The notes under the pieces were generated by a model. The model was not told where the DNA came from. It saw only the letters and a list, made by a program, of their open reading frames with translations, and ran no database searches. Positions 35,421-48,440 of a stretch of 64,000 nucleotides of DNA are shown here, in pieces; the stretch's first letter is position 1; every line of letters starts with the position of its first letter. The translations under genes and the position numbers were made by a program. The stretch comes from Callaeas wilsoni (taxonomy: Eukaryota > Chordata > Aves > Passeriformes > Callaeidae), in NCBI GenBank assembly GCA_013398955.1, contig VWPU01014882.1, forward strand, positions 1 through 64,000, read 5' to 3'.

Positions 35421-38400
35421 GCAGTGAGCTTAAACATGCTCACCCCTGTGCAGTGCTCTTTTGTGAGGGGTTTCTGCCTCCCTCTGGAAGCACTTGAAGG
35501 GAACACGAGCCTCAGCTCAGCTTCTCTCATTCCCAGGATGGGATCTTAACAAAGATTCACCTTCTCAGCTGCTGTAAGCCATGAATTAGTGCATCTCGTG
35601 TCTCAGTTCCACCACTTCCAGCCTCACGCTGCGGGAGGCTGCAGATACAGGGTAACAGCAACTCTGCAGCCAAGGAGTCAGCCAGGGTGGAAGAGTCAGT
35701 GTAGGGTGGGAAGTACCACACGGCATGGATGGGAGGGATGCTAACGATGCACATGATGCACACGATGCTTTGAGAAGCACTTGTGAGAATCAAACATTAC
35801 TGTCAGACTGACAAGATGAGCCTTCTGTCAAAGAAATAAATATATGCCAAGCCCAGTGCATGGCTTTTGAGTGCTCTCCAGAGTAACTGGGATCTGAGTT
35901 CAGAGCCAAAGGACAGATTCAACTCTCACACTCATTGGGACTTGTCTTTTCTTAAGGAAGATACCAACCATCATGTTTAGTACTTTGGAAAGAGATGGTT
36001 TCATTATTCATTGGCCACGAAACTCCATCTACTAGGGAATAAAGGACGGTTAAAGCTGCAAATCTGCTGTGACATGAGTCCCAGGGTGATTCTGCCAAGG
36101 ATGAAGGACTCTCTGTTTCACCACCTGGGCCCTACAGGTAAAATTAGAGCCTTCTAAAGTGCCATAGATGGCACACACAGAGGAAATAATGGGCTGGGGG
36201 TTAACTTTGGGGCCTGGGATACAGTTTTGTTTGCCATTCTGTTTTCAAGGGAAGATGGCGATGGAATGTAGATGTTTGTTTGAAAGAGAGCTGCCCTCTG
36301 GCAAAACACAGATTAGGATTTATTAGCATTTATTAGTGGATTCTTCCCTGGAAATATCAGTGCTCACATCCCTGTGTCTTGGAGAGACATCAGACATTTC
36401 CAGTGTTAAGGGAAACAGGGCTCTTAATGCCCTTTCCCAGAATTTTCTGATGTAGAAATTACACGTCACTGCCCCTTGGCCCTTTTCATGCCAATGATTT
36501 TCTTTTTTTCTAACAGGAGGCATGACTGTTAGCTGAGGTTCTTTATTGCTCAAGATCATTGAGAGACACAGTTTTCCCACTTCACCAGTTAAAATAGGGT
36601 AATTGTCATCCTATTGACAATGCTGTCAACTCACTAAAATGTTGCATGATGCCCTCCCAGTGAGGACTTTGGCCAGGCAGAGCTGTTGTTTGTGTCGTTT
36701 CCTGCAGAGTTTTGGGGTGAAATCCCCCTTCACCTGCACACTCTTCACATTCTGATCTTATCAGGATAGCTTCCTGATAAGTTCCATTAAAATAAGTAAA
36801 CATTTATTCTCTTCCCTGTCACTTCATCCTTCACCTGTATCCTGCACGGCCAGCTGGAGAGGATGCTTTAACTAGTGATGGACTGTTTCTCAAACGAACA
36901 TAGAAGAGCAGACTTCTTGTGAATTTTTTCCAAATCCCCAGACGGTGCCCTCCACTGAGATTGCTGTTGATCAGGTGGAGCTCTTTTCCATCTGGGCTAC
37001 AAACATACACATACACACAGAGGAAGGATTATTAATAATGCAACAGTGACTGTGATGAACCATGATAGGTGGTGACAGAAACTGGGAGATGAATACATTC
37101 AAATCAGTGTGCTTGGCAGGTATATGAAATATTATTGTGTTAGAGAGAAGACCTTTAGCACTATCAAGCCAATACCTCAGGCAAGAGATCCAGAACTGAG
37201 GCTGTCAGTCAAATTTGATTTTTCCTAGGTTCCTCTCACCCATCACTATGGTGTGGGCGCTCCTTTTATCAAGCAATATCAGTGGTGTCTGTCACTGGTT
37301 CTTTCCTCTTTCCTCCCTTTTTGGCTCCAGGAGAAAGAGAGCAAAATTAAAACAGGCAAATAGAGAGGAGGAGAACAAGTGCATCTGTGGGACCTGTGTT
37401 ACAAAGAGGACTGCATGACACTACAGGCCATTTAATAGTTCTAGCCAGGCTTCCAGTGCTAAAGCAATTATCAGATGTGAAATCAGGGAGAAAGATATTC
37501 CACTGCAAAGAGGATCACCCTCATGTATGCAAATGCGATTACTTTTTGAGACCATGAAGAGAAAATGTGAGGTTTTCCAAACAGTCCATTGATCAGGCTT
37601 ATGCCTTTCTTGATCCTTTAGATAGGAAAGGATGAAAATATTTCTAAATTTGAACCATGCCTTTGCTGTCTGAATGTGTATTTTATCTCACAGAAAAGCA
37701 AAATGTCCTGCTGGTCTTCTCTGATCCTTCTTCCAGGCAATGGTTCCCCTTTTGCAGCCCTAAGATGTCAAGGCTGAAAAGAATGGTGTGGTTGACAGGT
37801 CCCTTGGCAGTATGTGAATGTTGAACTCTTGAGTGAAGGTCACATCAAATGATTTGTAGATGATCCACGTGCAGTTAAACATGTTTGCACATACCGCTCA
37901 TCAAATAATTTTGGATAATGAGTGCAGGTGCAGAAGTCTTGATGTGTTTGCAGGCGTTTCATGATCAGAAGTAAGAGCTTAAAATTTGCCATCTTAAGTT
38001 GCTCCTGACAGAATAATCAGTGTGCTCTGCTGTGCCCTGTGGTTGCACCCTCTGTTCTGTGCCTGAATTACAGATAGAGGAGATGCTCTTAGCCCTCCCC
38101 ATCTAAATGTTCTAACAAGCTAGTTTTCTCAGTCTGCAAAGCAAGAAATCTCAAAAGAAGACTCACTGAAAGGTAGGTAGGGTCTGAGGAATTAAGAATG
38201 AAAACCAAAACTGACTCGGATTCAGAGAAGAGTGGCGGTGACCAAGGTTTTATGAAATGACGCCATTGGCTTGGTGTCAATCTTGTCAGCCCTTGGGTCC
38301 TTGTTTCCTCATTTTACACACAGCATTCATAGTCCACCCAGCTCTGTTCTGAGGAGAGGTGACTTGGCCCAGGCTGGCTTGGTGTGAAAAACCAGCTGTG

Positions 38401-40838
38401 CTGGTTCATATCCCCAAAGGCCACATCCAGATGTGTGTGCAGGAGAAGAAGCAGTGACCTGGGTGAGGTCGGCACTGCTCCTCATCACAGGCTAGGCTAC
38501 ACAGACGCAGCCACAGCAGATCCTCTGTGATCCATCAGCCTCTGTGTTTGGGGTCTGTGCTTTGTCGACTCTTCAGTCACAGGAAGAAACACTCCCATCT
38601 CATGTAGGAGCAGATTGGAAGCTGTGGCCAAGATTTAGGTAGGACTCCTGCCTGGGCAATCCCTTGCCTCCGATGAACTTTATTCTTTATGAGTACTTCA
38701 GGCCACTTAATGCTACCATCTATACCATGCTAGTATAGATGTGTCCAGATTTCCTGACCCTACAAAATCATGTCAACAACTTTTGACAGCCAAGGGTCAG
38801 CAGACAGGGTGTACTTCTTGGACCCAAGCCTGAGAGAATTGTTAGGAGAGATTTACAGGCAGGGATTGAAAAAGCCTAGTCAGAAACCCTGTTTCTCCAT
38901 AGTGAGAGGGGACTGTGACTTCCAGAAAAGATAGTTGGGTCTTTGAATTTGTCCTCCCCCTCACACATACCTTTCTCTGATGGGCAATGTGTTTTGCCCT
39001 AAGATAAGAGAACCAGGGGGATATTGCAGGAGGAACTCTCTGGTTGCTTGCGTAATTAATGCATTCCAGTGCTATGGGAGCTGAGATGTTTTCATTTGAC
39101 TGTGGTGCACACTGGCTTACAGAAGGGCATAAAATACTGCTGGAGGCTGGGACAACTTCTTAAACTGCTCTCCCAAAGTTGCAGCCTGCAGGGTCCATCC
39201 AGTCCAAAGGCAGGGAACACTCACTTTTGGACAGATGATTAAAAAGCACTAATATCTGGTCAAATACAGAGAAAAAATCCTAAAATAGCTACATAGGTGC
39301 TTTGTTGTTTTGTAATTGGGAATTCTGCAGGGCCAAAGACTGTAAACATGTACATTTCTAGTCAAATCTGCTTATAACCCTTGAAACTGTTAACGAAATC
39401 TGACACTAAGTGGACCTAGCTGCACCTAGACTTCTCTAAGAAGTTTAAACAGCAGGGGGGTCTCACCGAAGCTCGTGACTCAACAGGAGGGACTATGACC
39501 TGATTATACTGTAATCCATTGTAATAGATGATAAAGCTGTTGTTTAGATACTGCATTGGCAGTATTTAGATGTTGCATTAGCAATAAATCTAATCATAAT
39601 CTTCCATATAATCACTGTGTCCTACTTCTTGCAACCAGCTGAGTGCCTTCTTTCCACTACTCTGCCACAGGGACTGACCTGACTCAGACATGAAGATGGC
39701 ACTAGGAGGTTTTATCCCTTTCCCATCACAGCTGGGGATTTGGATTACCTGCACCTTCTGCACTGGCATGCCTCTGTCACGGGACTGATCCTACATTTGA
39801 GCTGCACTTGAATTGTTTCTGAGTCTTGACTCAGAACCACAGGCTGGTGGCTCCAGATTAAAGGTCAGAGGTACAGACATGGGGATGACTGTCTTTGTTT
39901 GGATTAGTCTAGTACCTGTAGCAGTGCTGCTCAGTAACTGTACAATGATCTAGAGTAGCTGCATCTCTGATGGACAGGATGAGGCTCCCTGAGAGGGCAG
40001 CATCAGTTCCCTGGATTGAATCTGTTTTGTTTATAAAGATCTTTAGGGCTGTTGCCTTGGCATATTACAGGGGTCCTATATGCAAATGTAATTATACATA
40101 TGAAAATCCCCTGAGAAAAATCCAAATAATTCTTAAATTGGCACAGAGACTATACTGTTAGAGGAGGTCAGCCTGCTGGCTGTTGCACTTCAATTACCTT
40201 TATGTTCATTTGGTGCCACTGAAGTAATTTTCTCTGGTTAGTGCCAAGAACTGACAGATATGTTCTTCCTTTTTGTTTTCTCTTTTTCAAAATTGTTTTT
40301 AGTGCTGGTGAGCAGTGCCAAAATTACAGCTCTGCAGGCTGTAGTGTTTTATTCAGCCAGGGAACTAATTCTAGCACAGGACGAGCAAGGGATGCTTTGC
40401 TCAGGAATGGTTGCACCGAGGAAGCAGGAATCAGTCAGCTGCACCTCCTCTTTTAGCTGTGTGGTGTATACTCCCAATTTCGGGAATGGAGTGGCAGCTT
40501 TGTGAATTTTCACAGCCCTATATCAGCTACATGAGGCACATTTTGACTTTCTTGGGAAAAGGCATTATTTTTGGACTAGAGGGAGTAGGTGGAAGGGGAT
40601 CCTACACTTGTGCAGTGCTCAGACACTTGTTTTGTGCCTGACTGTGGTAATGGGGTGTGCATACAGGGACCAGCGGAGTGAAGAGAGTCACTTTTCTTCT
40701 CTCAGAGGCAGCATTTAATTGAGCTCCCTATATCCATGTGGCACATCTCCAGGGGGTAAGGTCGTGGAAATGGTGCAGCCCAGTTAGCAAGGGTCTGTAC
40801 CTGCCTTCATAAGGGCTGCTCCTTGTGCCTTGGGCACA
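35421..40838. other. Intergenic stretch with possible old LTR
   Basis: No gene recognised. At about 39342-39640 the sequence has LTR-like features (TG start, AATAAA at about 39583, a following U5-like stretch), but no target duplication was found. Inside it a 22-base unit is duplicated in tandem (39543-39564 and 39565-39586) with four differences, all transitions. Confidence 0.4.
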
Positions 40839-40920
40839 TTTAGGTTGGAAAAGATCCTTAAGATCATTGAGTCCAACTATTAACCTAACACTACCAAGCC
40901 TAGCACTAAACCATGCCCTT
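40839..40920 (-). mobile_element. CR1 LINE 3'-end fragment
   Basis: The plus strand reads 'ttaggttggaaaagatcctta' and then 'gatcattgagtccaact', followed by a 'taacactaccaa' and 'cactaaaccatg' run, the reverse complement of a CR1 3' terminus. About 80 bp. Confidence 0.75.
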
Positions 40921-42978
40921 ACTTCTTGGATGGGAATTGTTGGTGCTGATGTCTCCTAGGTGCACTGTCATTGACCAGGTGGGTGAGCCCTCTTGTACCC
41001 CTGTTAACGGGACTGGCAAAAATCTGGCTGCACAAACCACAAAGCAAAAGGTGGGATAACAGTGGTCTACAGCCACTTGTCATGGACTTGAGCACATTGA
41101 CACACAGAGCTATGCTATGGTCCCTTCTGTGCCCTTGTAGGCAGGGGAAAACTCTGGTATCAAGTCTGGACTGAACTTCTTGGTTTGCTTAAAGCACAAC
41201 CAAGCAACGCAGGGCCTTCAGGACACGCCAGATGTTCCCATGAGGAAAACCAAATGAACTCCCAGTGCTTTTGTACAATGTCACTTCCCATTGCCGTGAA
41301 GCTGTTCAACACATACTAATGAATGACAGGTTACCTCAGTCACCAGGAATGCCACAAACAGCCTCACTGCTTGCATCCCACTCCCCTCTCCCCACCCTGC
41401 CACCTTTCTTCCTGGAGCCCTAAGAAAAAAGAGGAGAAAGGTGGACGTTTATGAGCGTGTCAGGGAGAAACAAGTGGCAGGTGTGCTTGAAGCCATGCTT
41501 TTCCTGTGACATTTTGTTATCATAATTATTATTTCAGTTGTCTTTGGAGGATAATCAACAGTTGTCTCCCCATGAATGTGCTTAGTAAAAATGTCTCAAA
41601 TGCACGAGAGAATCCATTTATTGCTTCTGTGTTGCAGGAAGCTGAAATTACTGCCTAAATAACCTCTCAGTTCAAGTGAGGGTAAATCAATGCCGACCAT
41701 GGAGAACAAACAGTGCAGATTTTACTCTTGCGACCCAAAGCTGCACACCATCACAATTCATCTGATCTTCTCATCTTGCCAAATGAAAATGGAGGTGAAT
41801 TATCTGTCTTTTTCCAGCTGGTATCCCAATGAGGTGGACAGGAGCTGCATTATTACAATAGTTTAAGGGATTTTTTCTCTTCAGTTGCCTGCTTGTACAT
41901 TAAAAAGGGAATAGAAAAAACCATGATGCTATCCTGTTTAATGTGCTTGTGTATATTGTCTCTTGCTTAAGGTTTCCTCTAATGAGTAATTAAAAATCTT
42001 ATTAAGCATCTGCTTTCTCTGTTAAATATTTCACATGATTATGGACCGAATATTGCTTTCAGCCTTGCCTGAGCCATCTTCCTAAGTCTGAGAGGGTATG
42101 CAGTGAGAAATGAGGTCAAGTCCTTGTCTTCTCAGTTTTCATTGTGGTATATTCAACACGTGTGAGGAGCTGGTTTTCCCACCTACTGCATTGGTTTTCT
42201 CTAACCCTGACAGAAGCAGTCCAAATATATGATTGCTCATATTGCATCTTTATGGCCAAGAAAGTGCTAGTGCCTATCAAATTAGTTTTTACAGAACGTG
42301 GCAGAAATTGGTCTGGGATGCTGCATTTGCTGGATGCCACTTTTCTAGTCATGTTCATCTGAGATTTACCTTCTTATGCTCTTTGAGCTCCCTGGATTTT
42401 TGAACCATTTGTCCAGCCATGCAACTGGCAGACATTTAGCTATGAGTTCCACTGTTAAAGCTGGAACTGTAAAGAAAGGCTTTTCTCCATTTCTGAAAAT
42501 TTAATGAGTAGCGCTGGGTTATATCATTCTTGTGTGTTGGACTTCCACCATGGTTATTTTGCCAGTTTGATTCCAACAGCAGGTCTAGAACGACAGTGAA
42601 GAGCAAGTGTAGACAAGATGCCTACGTGTTCCTGGGACATTCTAGCACCCTGGGATTGTCTGTGAATAAATCTCACTTCCAGCTGTGTGCTTTAGCTTCC
42701 TAAGGCTTTCAGACCTTCATAAGATCCTTCAAAATGCTGAAGAGTCCTTGAATTTGTTAATGGGATGATGAGTCGAGGAAGCTTATCATCTTCCAGACAA
42801 AGACCTTTCCTAGAACAGGCATTTTAATTCTACTGCATATTGGTGCAAGAAGTGGAGGGTGAAATTTATGGTCTGTCATGTGCATGAGTGAGATTAGTGG
42901 ACTATAATGATCTCTTCTCTGACTTTAAATTCAATTTCCCTTTTATTTTTAATTAAAGTTGTGTTTCAATGATTTTAG
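40921..42978. other. Intergenic stretch
   Basis: No gene or named repeat recognised. The part 41560-42060 is AT-rich with few low-complexity runs and could contain conserved noncoding sequence, which cannot be judged without alignment. Confidence 0.4.
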
Positions 42979-43405
42979 TACTCACTTAAGCAAGGGGTTG
43001 AAAATGTGGAATATGATCATGTGGAGAGGGTCTTGGGAAAAGCCCTGGAAAAGCTGTTAAATGAGCAAAAATTCCTCAGTGTGATGCAAGCACTAAGAGC
43101 TCACTTGTTTGTGATCAAAGAAGGGGTCACAGAAGGGTTCCCACTGCATGTCTTCTGGAACATCCTGTCTCTGGTCACCGCTGCTCTGACAGCAGAGCTA
43201 CAGGTGAAGGAAAATTTACAGGACAGAGAGAGCTTTCAACCACCTCCAATTCAACTGAAAGAGAAAAATCAGTTTCCGTGGATACCATCTACATACTTGG
43301 ACCCTCCCATGCATTTTGAATTAGTAAAACCTGTTTCCAGGCTGTTGGATGATCTTAATTAAACAAAATTAATTATTTATTCAAATAAAATAAGACATGC
43401 CAAGA
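42979..43405 (+). other. Candidate terminal exon of an unrecognised gene
   Basis: A pyrimidine-rich acceptor (ending AATGATTTTAG at 42978) is followed at once by 127 open codons to TAA at 43360-43362, and an AATAAA at 43384-43389 follows 22 bases later. The peptide begins YSLKQGVENVEYDHVERVLG, has an amphipathic helical middle (KALEKLLNEQKFLSVMQALR, then FWNILSLVTAALTAELQ) and ends LVKPVSRLLDDLN. No ATG begins this frame early, which suits an internal-to-terminal exon or a decayed copy. No protein family was recognised. It may instead be a degenerate duplicated exon or chance. Upstream partner exons are unproven. Confidence 0.4.
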
Positions 43406-43754
43406 GTCTCCAGGGAGGCTGTAAGGATAGTAATGCCTCTTATTAGAAAAACATGTCAGTACCTCACACAAACTGGGTCCATTTTATTTGCACAGGATCC
43501 TGTTTTCCGAAATTCTTCAGGACTCAAAACAATGAATTTCCATTTGCATAAAGTAGGACCCTTCCACCCCTCTCTTGCCATTACCCTCTTCCTATTGTGT
43601 GTTGTGGAGCTGCAAATACTAGGCAGACATCTCTTTTCCTAAGAAGCTTCTGGCAGACTCCACACAAACTTTTAGGACAGTTTATACAGAGAGGAGCCTA
43701 GCAATGCCAAGAAGATATTTCTTTTCCGTGACACTCTGTGAATGATTCTTGCAT

Positions 43755-43880
43755 AAAATTGCCAAAGCACTTGACAAACTCATAATCACGAACTAATGAT
43801 CCATAAGGCAATTGCTGTAATTAGTAGCATTATTGATATTACCTTACTAGAGTAATTGGACTCACTTAACCTTTGTTTGT
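43755..43880 (+). mobile_element. Possible old SINE/L2-like tail
   Basis: The run 'aaagcacttgacaaact' followed by 'aactaatgatcc' and 'attattgatatt' resembles the shared 3' tail of old amniote MIR/L2-type elements. Strongly diverged, so a tentative call. Confidence 0.35.
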
Positions 43881-46614
43881 AGCAAGAGAAATTGGGATAT
43901 TGATGCTGACAAGGACTGGCATCAAGTGGACAATAAACAGTCTGTACAGCAGTTATTTGCTAACACGCCTGCAGCCTGGTCTCTGCTGCTCACCACGGCT
44001 GTGTGGTTGGCTTGGAGCTGCAGGAATTTGGAGCAGTGCAGAATCCTTTTTCACTTCAGCCTGCTCTGACCTGTCAAGGCTATCTATACCTTGACTGAAA
44101 GGTTAGGTGTGCTACAAGTCCTAAGACCTGTGGATTAAGCCTAATGTGTCCATATTCTTCATAGAGCCAGTTTGAGGTATCTGCTGGTGGGCAGAGCTGG
44201 AGCATGCTTGGCCCCCTGCACAGAGGTGAGTGGGGCGATGCATCCCTGCAGTGAGTGGTCTGGACCTAGAGGTACACCTGCGGGGGATGAGGGAGTGCTC
44301 CACATGCTGGGCCATCTTCGGTGTTCTGCCAGGAGCTGGGGAGCCCAGTGGTGAGATGTGCTTTTTTTCCCCCAGCATGGAACCGAACTGAGACAAACCG
44401 CCCATCAGATGGCAGGAGCTCTGCCTGCTGAGGGGCTGGGCAGGATTCAGTGTGTTGTCACGGAGCAAAAAGCTGGATCAGACTTCACTGGGAAAGAAGC
44501 AGCCAGAAAGAGGAGTTTGCTCAGACGAGTTGGCTCCAGTGAGGGGGTGAAATGACAGATGACAGATGATGGTCATGTGGCACAAGGTGCCAGCTACTTT
44601 GCGCTGAAGTTCTGTAGTAAAGCCTTTGGGGAAATCAACGTCCTCCTCTTTCTAATGACTGCGATATATTATATTGTCCTCCCCCTGTTTAATAAGAAAC
44701 ATCCACCAAACCTGTCCATCTGTGCACGGGCCTCCTCTCTGAAGGCTGGTGATGAGGATGAACTCCACTTCTGTTCCCACTGCCCATCTCAGGCAGACTG
44801 GAAAATGATGATGTTACTCTTGGCTTTGTACCTGTACAATTTATGGCAATAATTGATGATGATGATGATATCTGGAGAAAGAAACCATGTCTGTATGGAA
44901 CTCTTACTTTCTAGCCTGAGCCCCATTTTGAAGGATGCAGTGGGGACAAAGGCAGAAGTGTAGAGAGGGGTTCCTTGTGGAGAGCTGCCTTTCATCTTAG
45001 CAAAGCCATCCCTCCCACCAGCTCACCCCAGGACTTGGGAAGGAGCCTCTCTGGCTGCATCCAGTCTCACAGAGCCTCATAGGGTTGGGTGAGGGCCAGC
45101 CTGATGGCTCTGTCTTCCATGTCAGGCCAACTACCTTGGTGCCATTCCAAAGTTATCTCCTTGACACAAGCCCTAGCTTTCCAAAAGTCTGCTGGACCTC
45201 TGAAAAATTAAATTTTTTCTCTGATGAGATGCATTCAGATGAGTTTCAGCGTATCAGGGCCAGCAAACAACCTCAGTCTCTTAATTGTACAGGTGGATGC
45301 TTAACCGTACTTGTCCTCTTCATCTTAAGGAAAACCTGCTATGTGCCAAAAAAATTAATTTGCTGATCTTTATAAAATCTATTTATGCAAAAAAAATCTA
45401 CAAAGGGGAAATTAGATTGAAAACTGACTCCAGACACTACTTAGTAAGAATTATTTCATGCCAGTATATGTTAAATTCAATATCTATTCCACTCATGCAG
45501 TGTAGTTTATTAAAATGAACAGCATCTCAAATATGCATTTCTGCATTCAGTTACCTCAGCCTAGTCTTGATGGATCTATTACAGCTGAAGGATACAAATT
45601 TCTGTCAACTATGAGAGAGTTCATGGCTGTTTCATGGTGAGAAAAAAAAAGGGGAGAAGTTAAAGGCATAAAGTGCCTCAGCCTAAAAATAGCAGTAAGA
45701 ACTAACCAACAGGAGACCCACTTCAGAGCAATATATAGGCTGTCTGTGGCCTTTCTGGGGACAGAGCCTGACTGCCACCTCACTGCTAACAGATGGTTTA
45801 CTGTTTTGACCATTTTCCATGGGAGGGAGGCATTTTTCCAGGGCTGTCTCAGGAGGTTCTGGGGCTGAGGTTCTCTCAGCAGCCTTCAAGAGCATCCTAG
45901 GTCATGAGGGTTTGGTTTTGCTCGAGCCAGCAGATGAGGTTCCTTCCCAAACCCAACCACATCTTTATGTTTAACCAGCCCTGTACCAGCTCTGCCCCTG
46001 GAGCCCCTGTCAGCAGGCACCTCTCCACCCCATCCCTGACAGCATCTCTGGCTAGGTCTGCTCCTCCCCTCCCAAAACGAAGCTGTCCCCACTTCTCATC
46101 CTGACCTCCATGCACCTGTCCAGCACCAAGCACCTGGGCACCCAACTTTTTGTTTCTCACACCATCTGGCTGCTTAAAATGCCTCTGTCCCAGGGACAAA
46201 ATTCAGTGTACAATGCACTCCCAAGGAGCAGCTGTTGTAAAATTCTGCAGGAGTAAACAAAATCCAGAGGGTCCGAGACAGCAAACGAAAAAGACCTAGG
46301 TGTGTTGACTGATTTAATGGGTGATCTTGGCTTCTCTGTCTGCACACATTTTCACTTTTCTAAATTTCTTGCCTCCACCTCAGATGTTTTTCTATATTTA
46401 GCTTGATAACTAATTGCATTTCCAGTAGCCTTGCAAAGCATTTTGAGCTAAATGAATATGGAAGATCCTACCAGAAATAGTATGATGTAATTTTGTGTTA
46501 CACATAGGCATTTGCCCTCGTGGAGTGAAAGATCTTAAAACACATATGTGCCTGGTGGTTTTAGAGTGCTGCTCAAGTGCTAATTACATGTGTGAGCTAA
46601 GTACTTCCATTAGC
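43881..46614. other. Intergenic stretch
   Basis: No gene recognised. A short GAT-repeat lies at about 44853-44870. Confidence 0.5.
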
Positions 46615-46705
46615 TTTAAAGAGGGGGGAAAGATGAGGCTGATGGAGGAATAGACTTGCTAAAAAAGTCAGCAGAGAGTCCATGGCAGAGCAGAGGTTGA
46701 AAACA
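46615..46705 (+). mobile_element. Possible old SINE/L2-like tail
   Basis: 'gacttgctaaaaaagtcagc' followed by 'agagtccatggcagagcag' resembles the conserved 'acttgcc.aaggtcac...gtggcagagc' segment of MIR/L2-type elements. Diverged. Confidence 0.35.
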
Positions 46706-47689
46706 TGGACACTAATGTGTGTTAAGTCTGATAAATCAAAGCTCTCAGCAGTACGAGATGTCTGGACCGACTCACATGATTAGAGATCTTGCACCCACCC
46801 TTTCTGGTGCATGCTGAACCCCTGACTCCAGAAAATCGAGTTCTTCTCCATGGGTAATAAAAACAAATGTACTCCCAACCATTAGCCATCATGGGAAAAG
46901 TAGGGAAGGGATGGATGTGGGGTGTTCTGTTACAGCTGGGTGGTGGTACCTGACATCTGCTGCACTGGTCAGCCGCAGCCAGAGATGTGCTGTGTGCTGG
47001 AACACACCTCAGTGAATTGACTCACTGAGGCACCTGGAGCTGTAGCCCCATAAATTAGGACTTCCACAAAATGCTGGGTAAAGACATAAATCAGTGGGTC
47101 ACTCCAGCACCAGAGATGTCTTTAAAATGGATCCATTTTCCCCAGGGTTAAATCTTCCCAATCAGAGGCAGCCATTTGGAGCCTGGCTTTGTCACACAAG
47201 ACTAATTGACAAACCTCTGTGCTATAATATTGTCCCTGTCACCCCACTGAAATGCAATAGTAACTCTGGCTTCTATAAATCAGGCAGATCATACAAAGGA
47301 GAGTTAAATGAGCATCACATTATAAACCACAAAGCACATTCATCACTCTGCTACAAACCATAAAGATGACAAGTACATCCATCAATTCAGCACCTTTCTT
47401 TCAGGTCTGAGTACACGGACGTTAGTGACTTAATGGCTCCAGAAAGCTTTCCCTTCCTAAACACAGCGTGGAGCCTGGTCTTTCATTTACTGCTGTTACC
47501 AGAAGTGGAGCTCAACCGTCTGCAGTCCTGTTGCTGTGCTGGGAGCTCCTGCAAGGGGAAAAATCCACCTCTTTGGAGGCTGACCCCCTTGGAAAGAGTA
47601 ACTCATGGTACTACACTGCTGGTGCTTTGACTGTACAAACTGGGCAACAGAAGGATGTCAGTCCGCTATAGACGTGGAGCTACACAAAC
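46706..47689. other. Intergenic stretch
   Basis: No feature recognised. Confidence 0.5.
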
Positions 47690-48440
47690 TAGAGAATAGT
47701 CCAAAGGAAGAAGGATAAACAGATCTAGAGATAAGTTTTCAATGATTTGCTGTCAGACTGTAAAGATTTATTGAGTGGGTGCTCTGGGTCTCTTATAACA
47801 CCACGTTTTCATTAAAACAGCTTGGTGGATGGGCTAGGGAATTATTAAATCTGCAGCTGAGGGTGAGCAGGAAAGGGCTCTATGGACGTCTGGAAGACAG
47901 GATTTGAAATGCCTTGTGGAAAAAGTGACCCTGAAAAATAGTATATGGGTCAAGGAGGAACACCACCAGTTGCAAGACTGCTGGGTCCTCTTTTGGACAT
48001 GCTATCACCACCCTTCAGGAGTTCTGAGCCAACTGGTGACGTACAGATACAGAGCATAGATAGTAGAAATGTTCGGGGGGAAAAGAGTGAAAGAACTAGG
48101 CTTAACTGAGAGATGACTGAAGACAGAGATGACAATGGTTTCTAAAAACACAAAAAGCCACAGTAAGAAGAACAGAATACTTTTTATTTTCCCGGCCTGC
48201 TTTGGTGAGGGTAAGGAATAATGGCCTTACATTGCAGAAAGAGAGATTTAGGTTTGGCACGAGGACAAAACTTCCTGACAGCAATGGCAGAAAAAGCAGT
48301 GGAGAAAGTTGCCTGGAAAGGCAGTGACATCTCCATCGTGGGAGGCTTTTAAGAGCTGACTAGGCAAACAGCAGATGGTGCCTTGTGGAAATGGGGTGGA
48401 CAAGATGTTGTTTGAGCCCTTCTATCCCTGTTTTTTTACA
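47690..48440 (+). mobile_element. Old CR1-like LINE remnant, sense
   Basis: The 3' half is recognisable in order: 'ttacattgcagaaagagaga', 'tttaggtttggca', 'aaacttcctgacagcaatgg', 'tctccatcgtgggaggcttt', 'aagagctgactaggcaaac' and 'gagcccttctatccc'. The 5' half (47690-48090, with 'gaattattaaatctgcag') is a weaker match. Non-functional. Confidence 0.65.
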
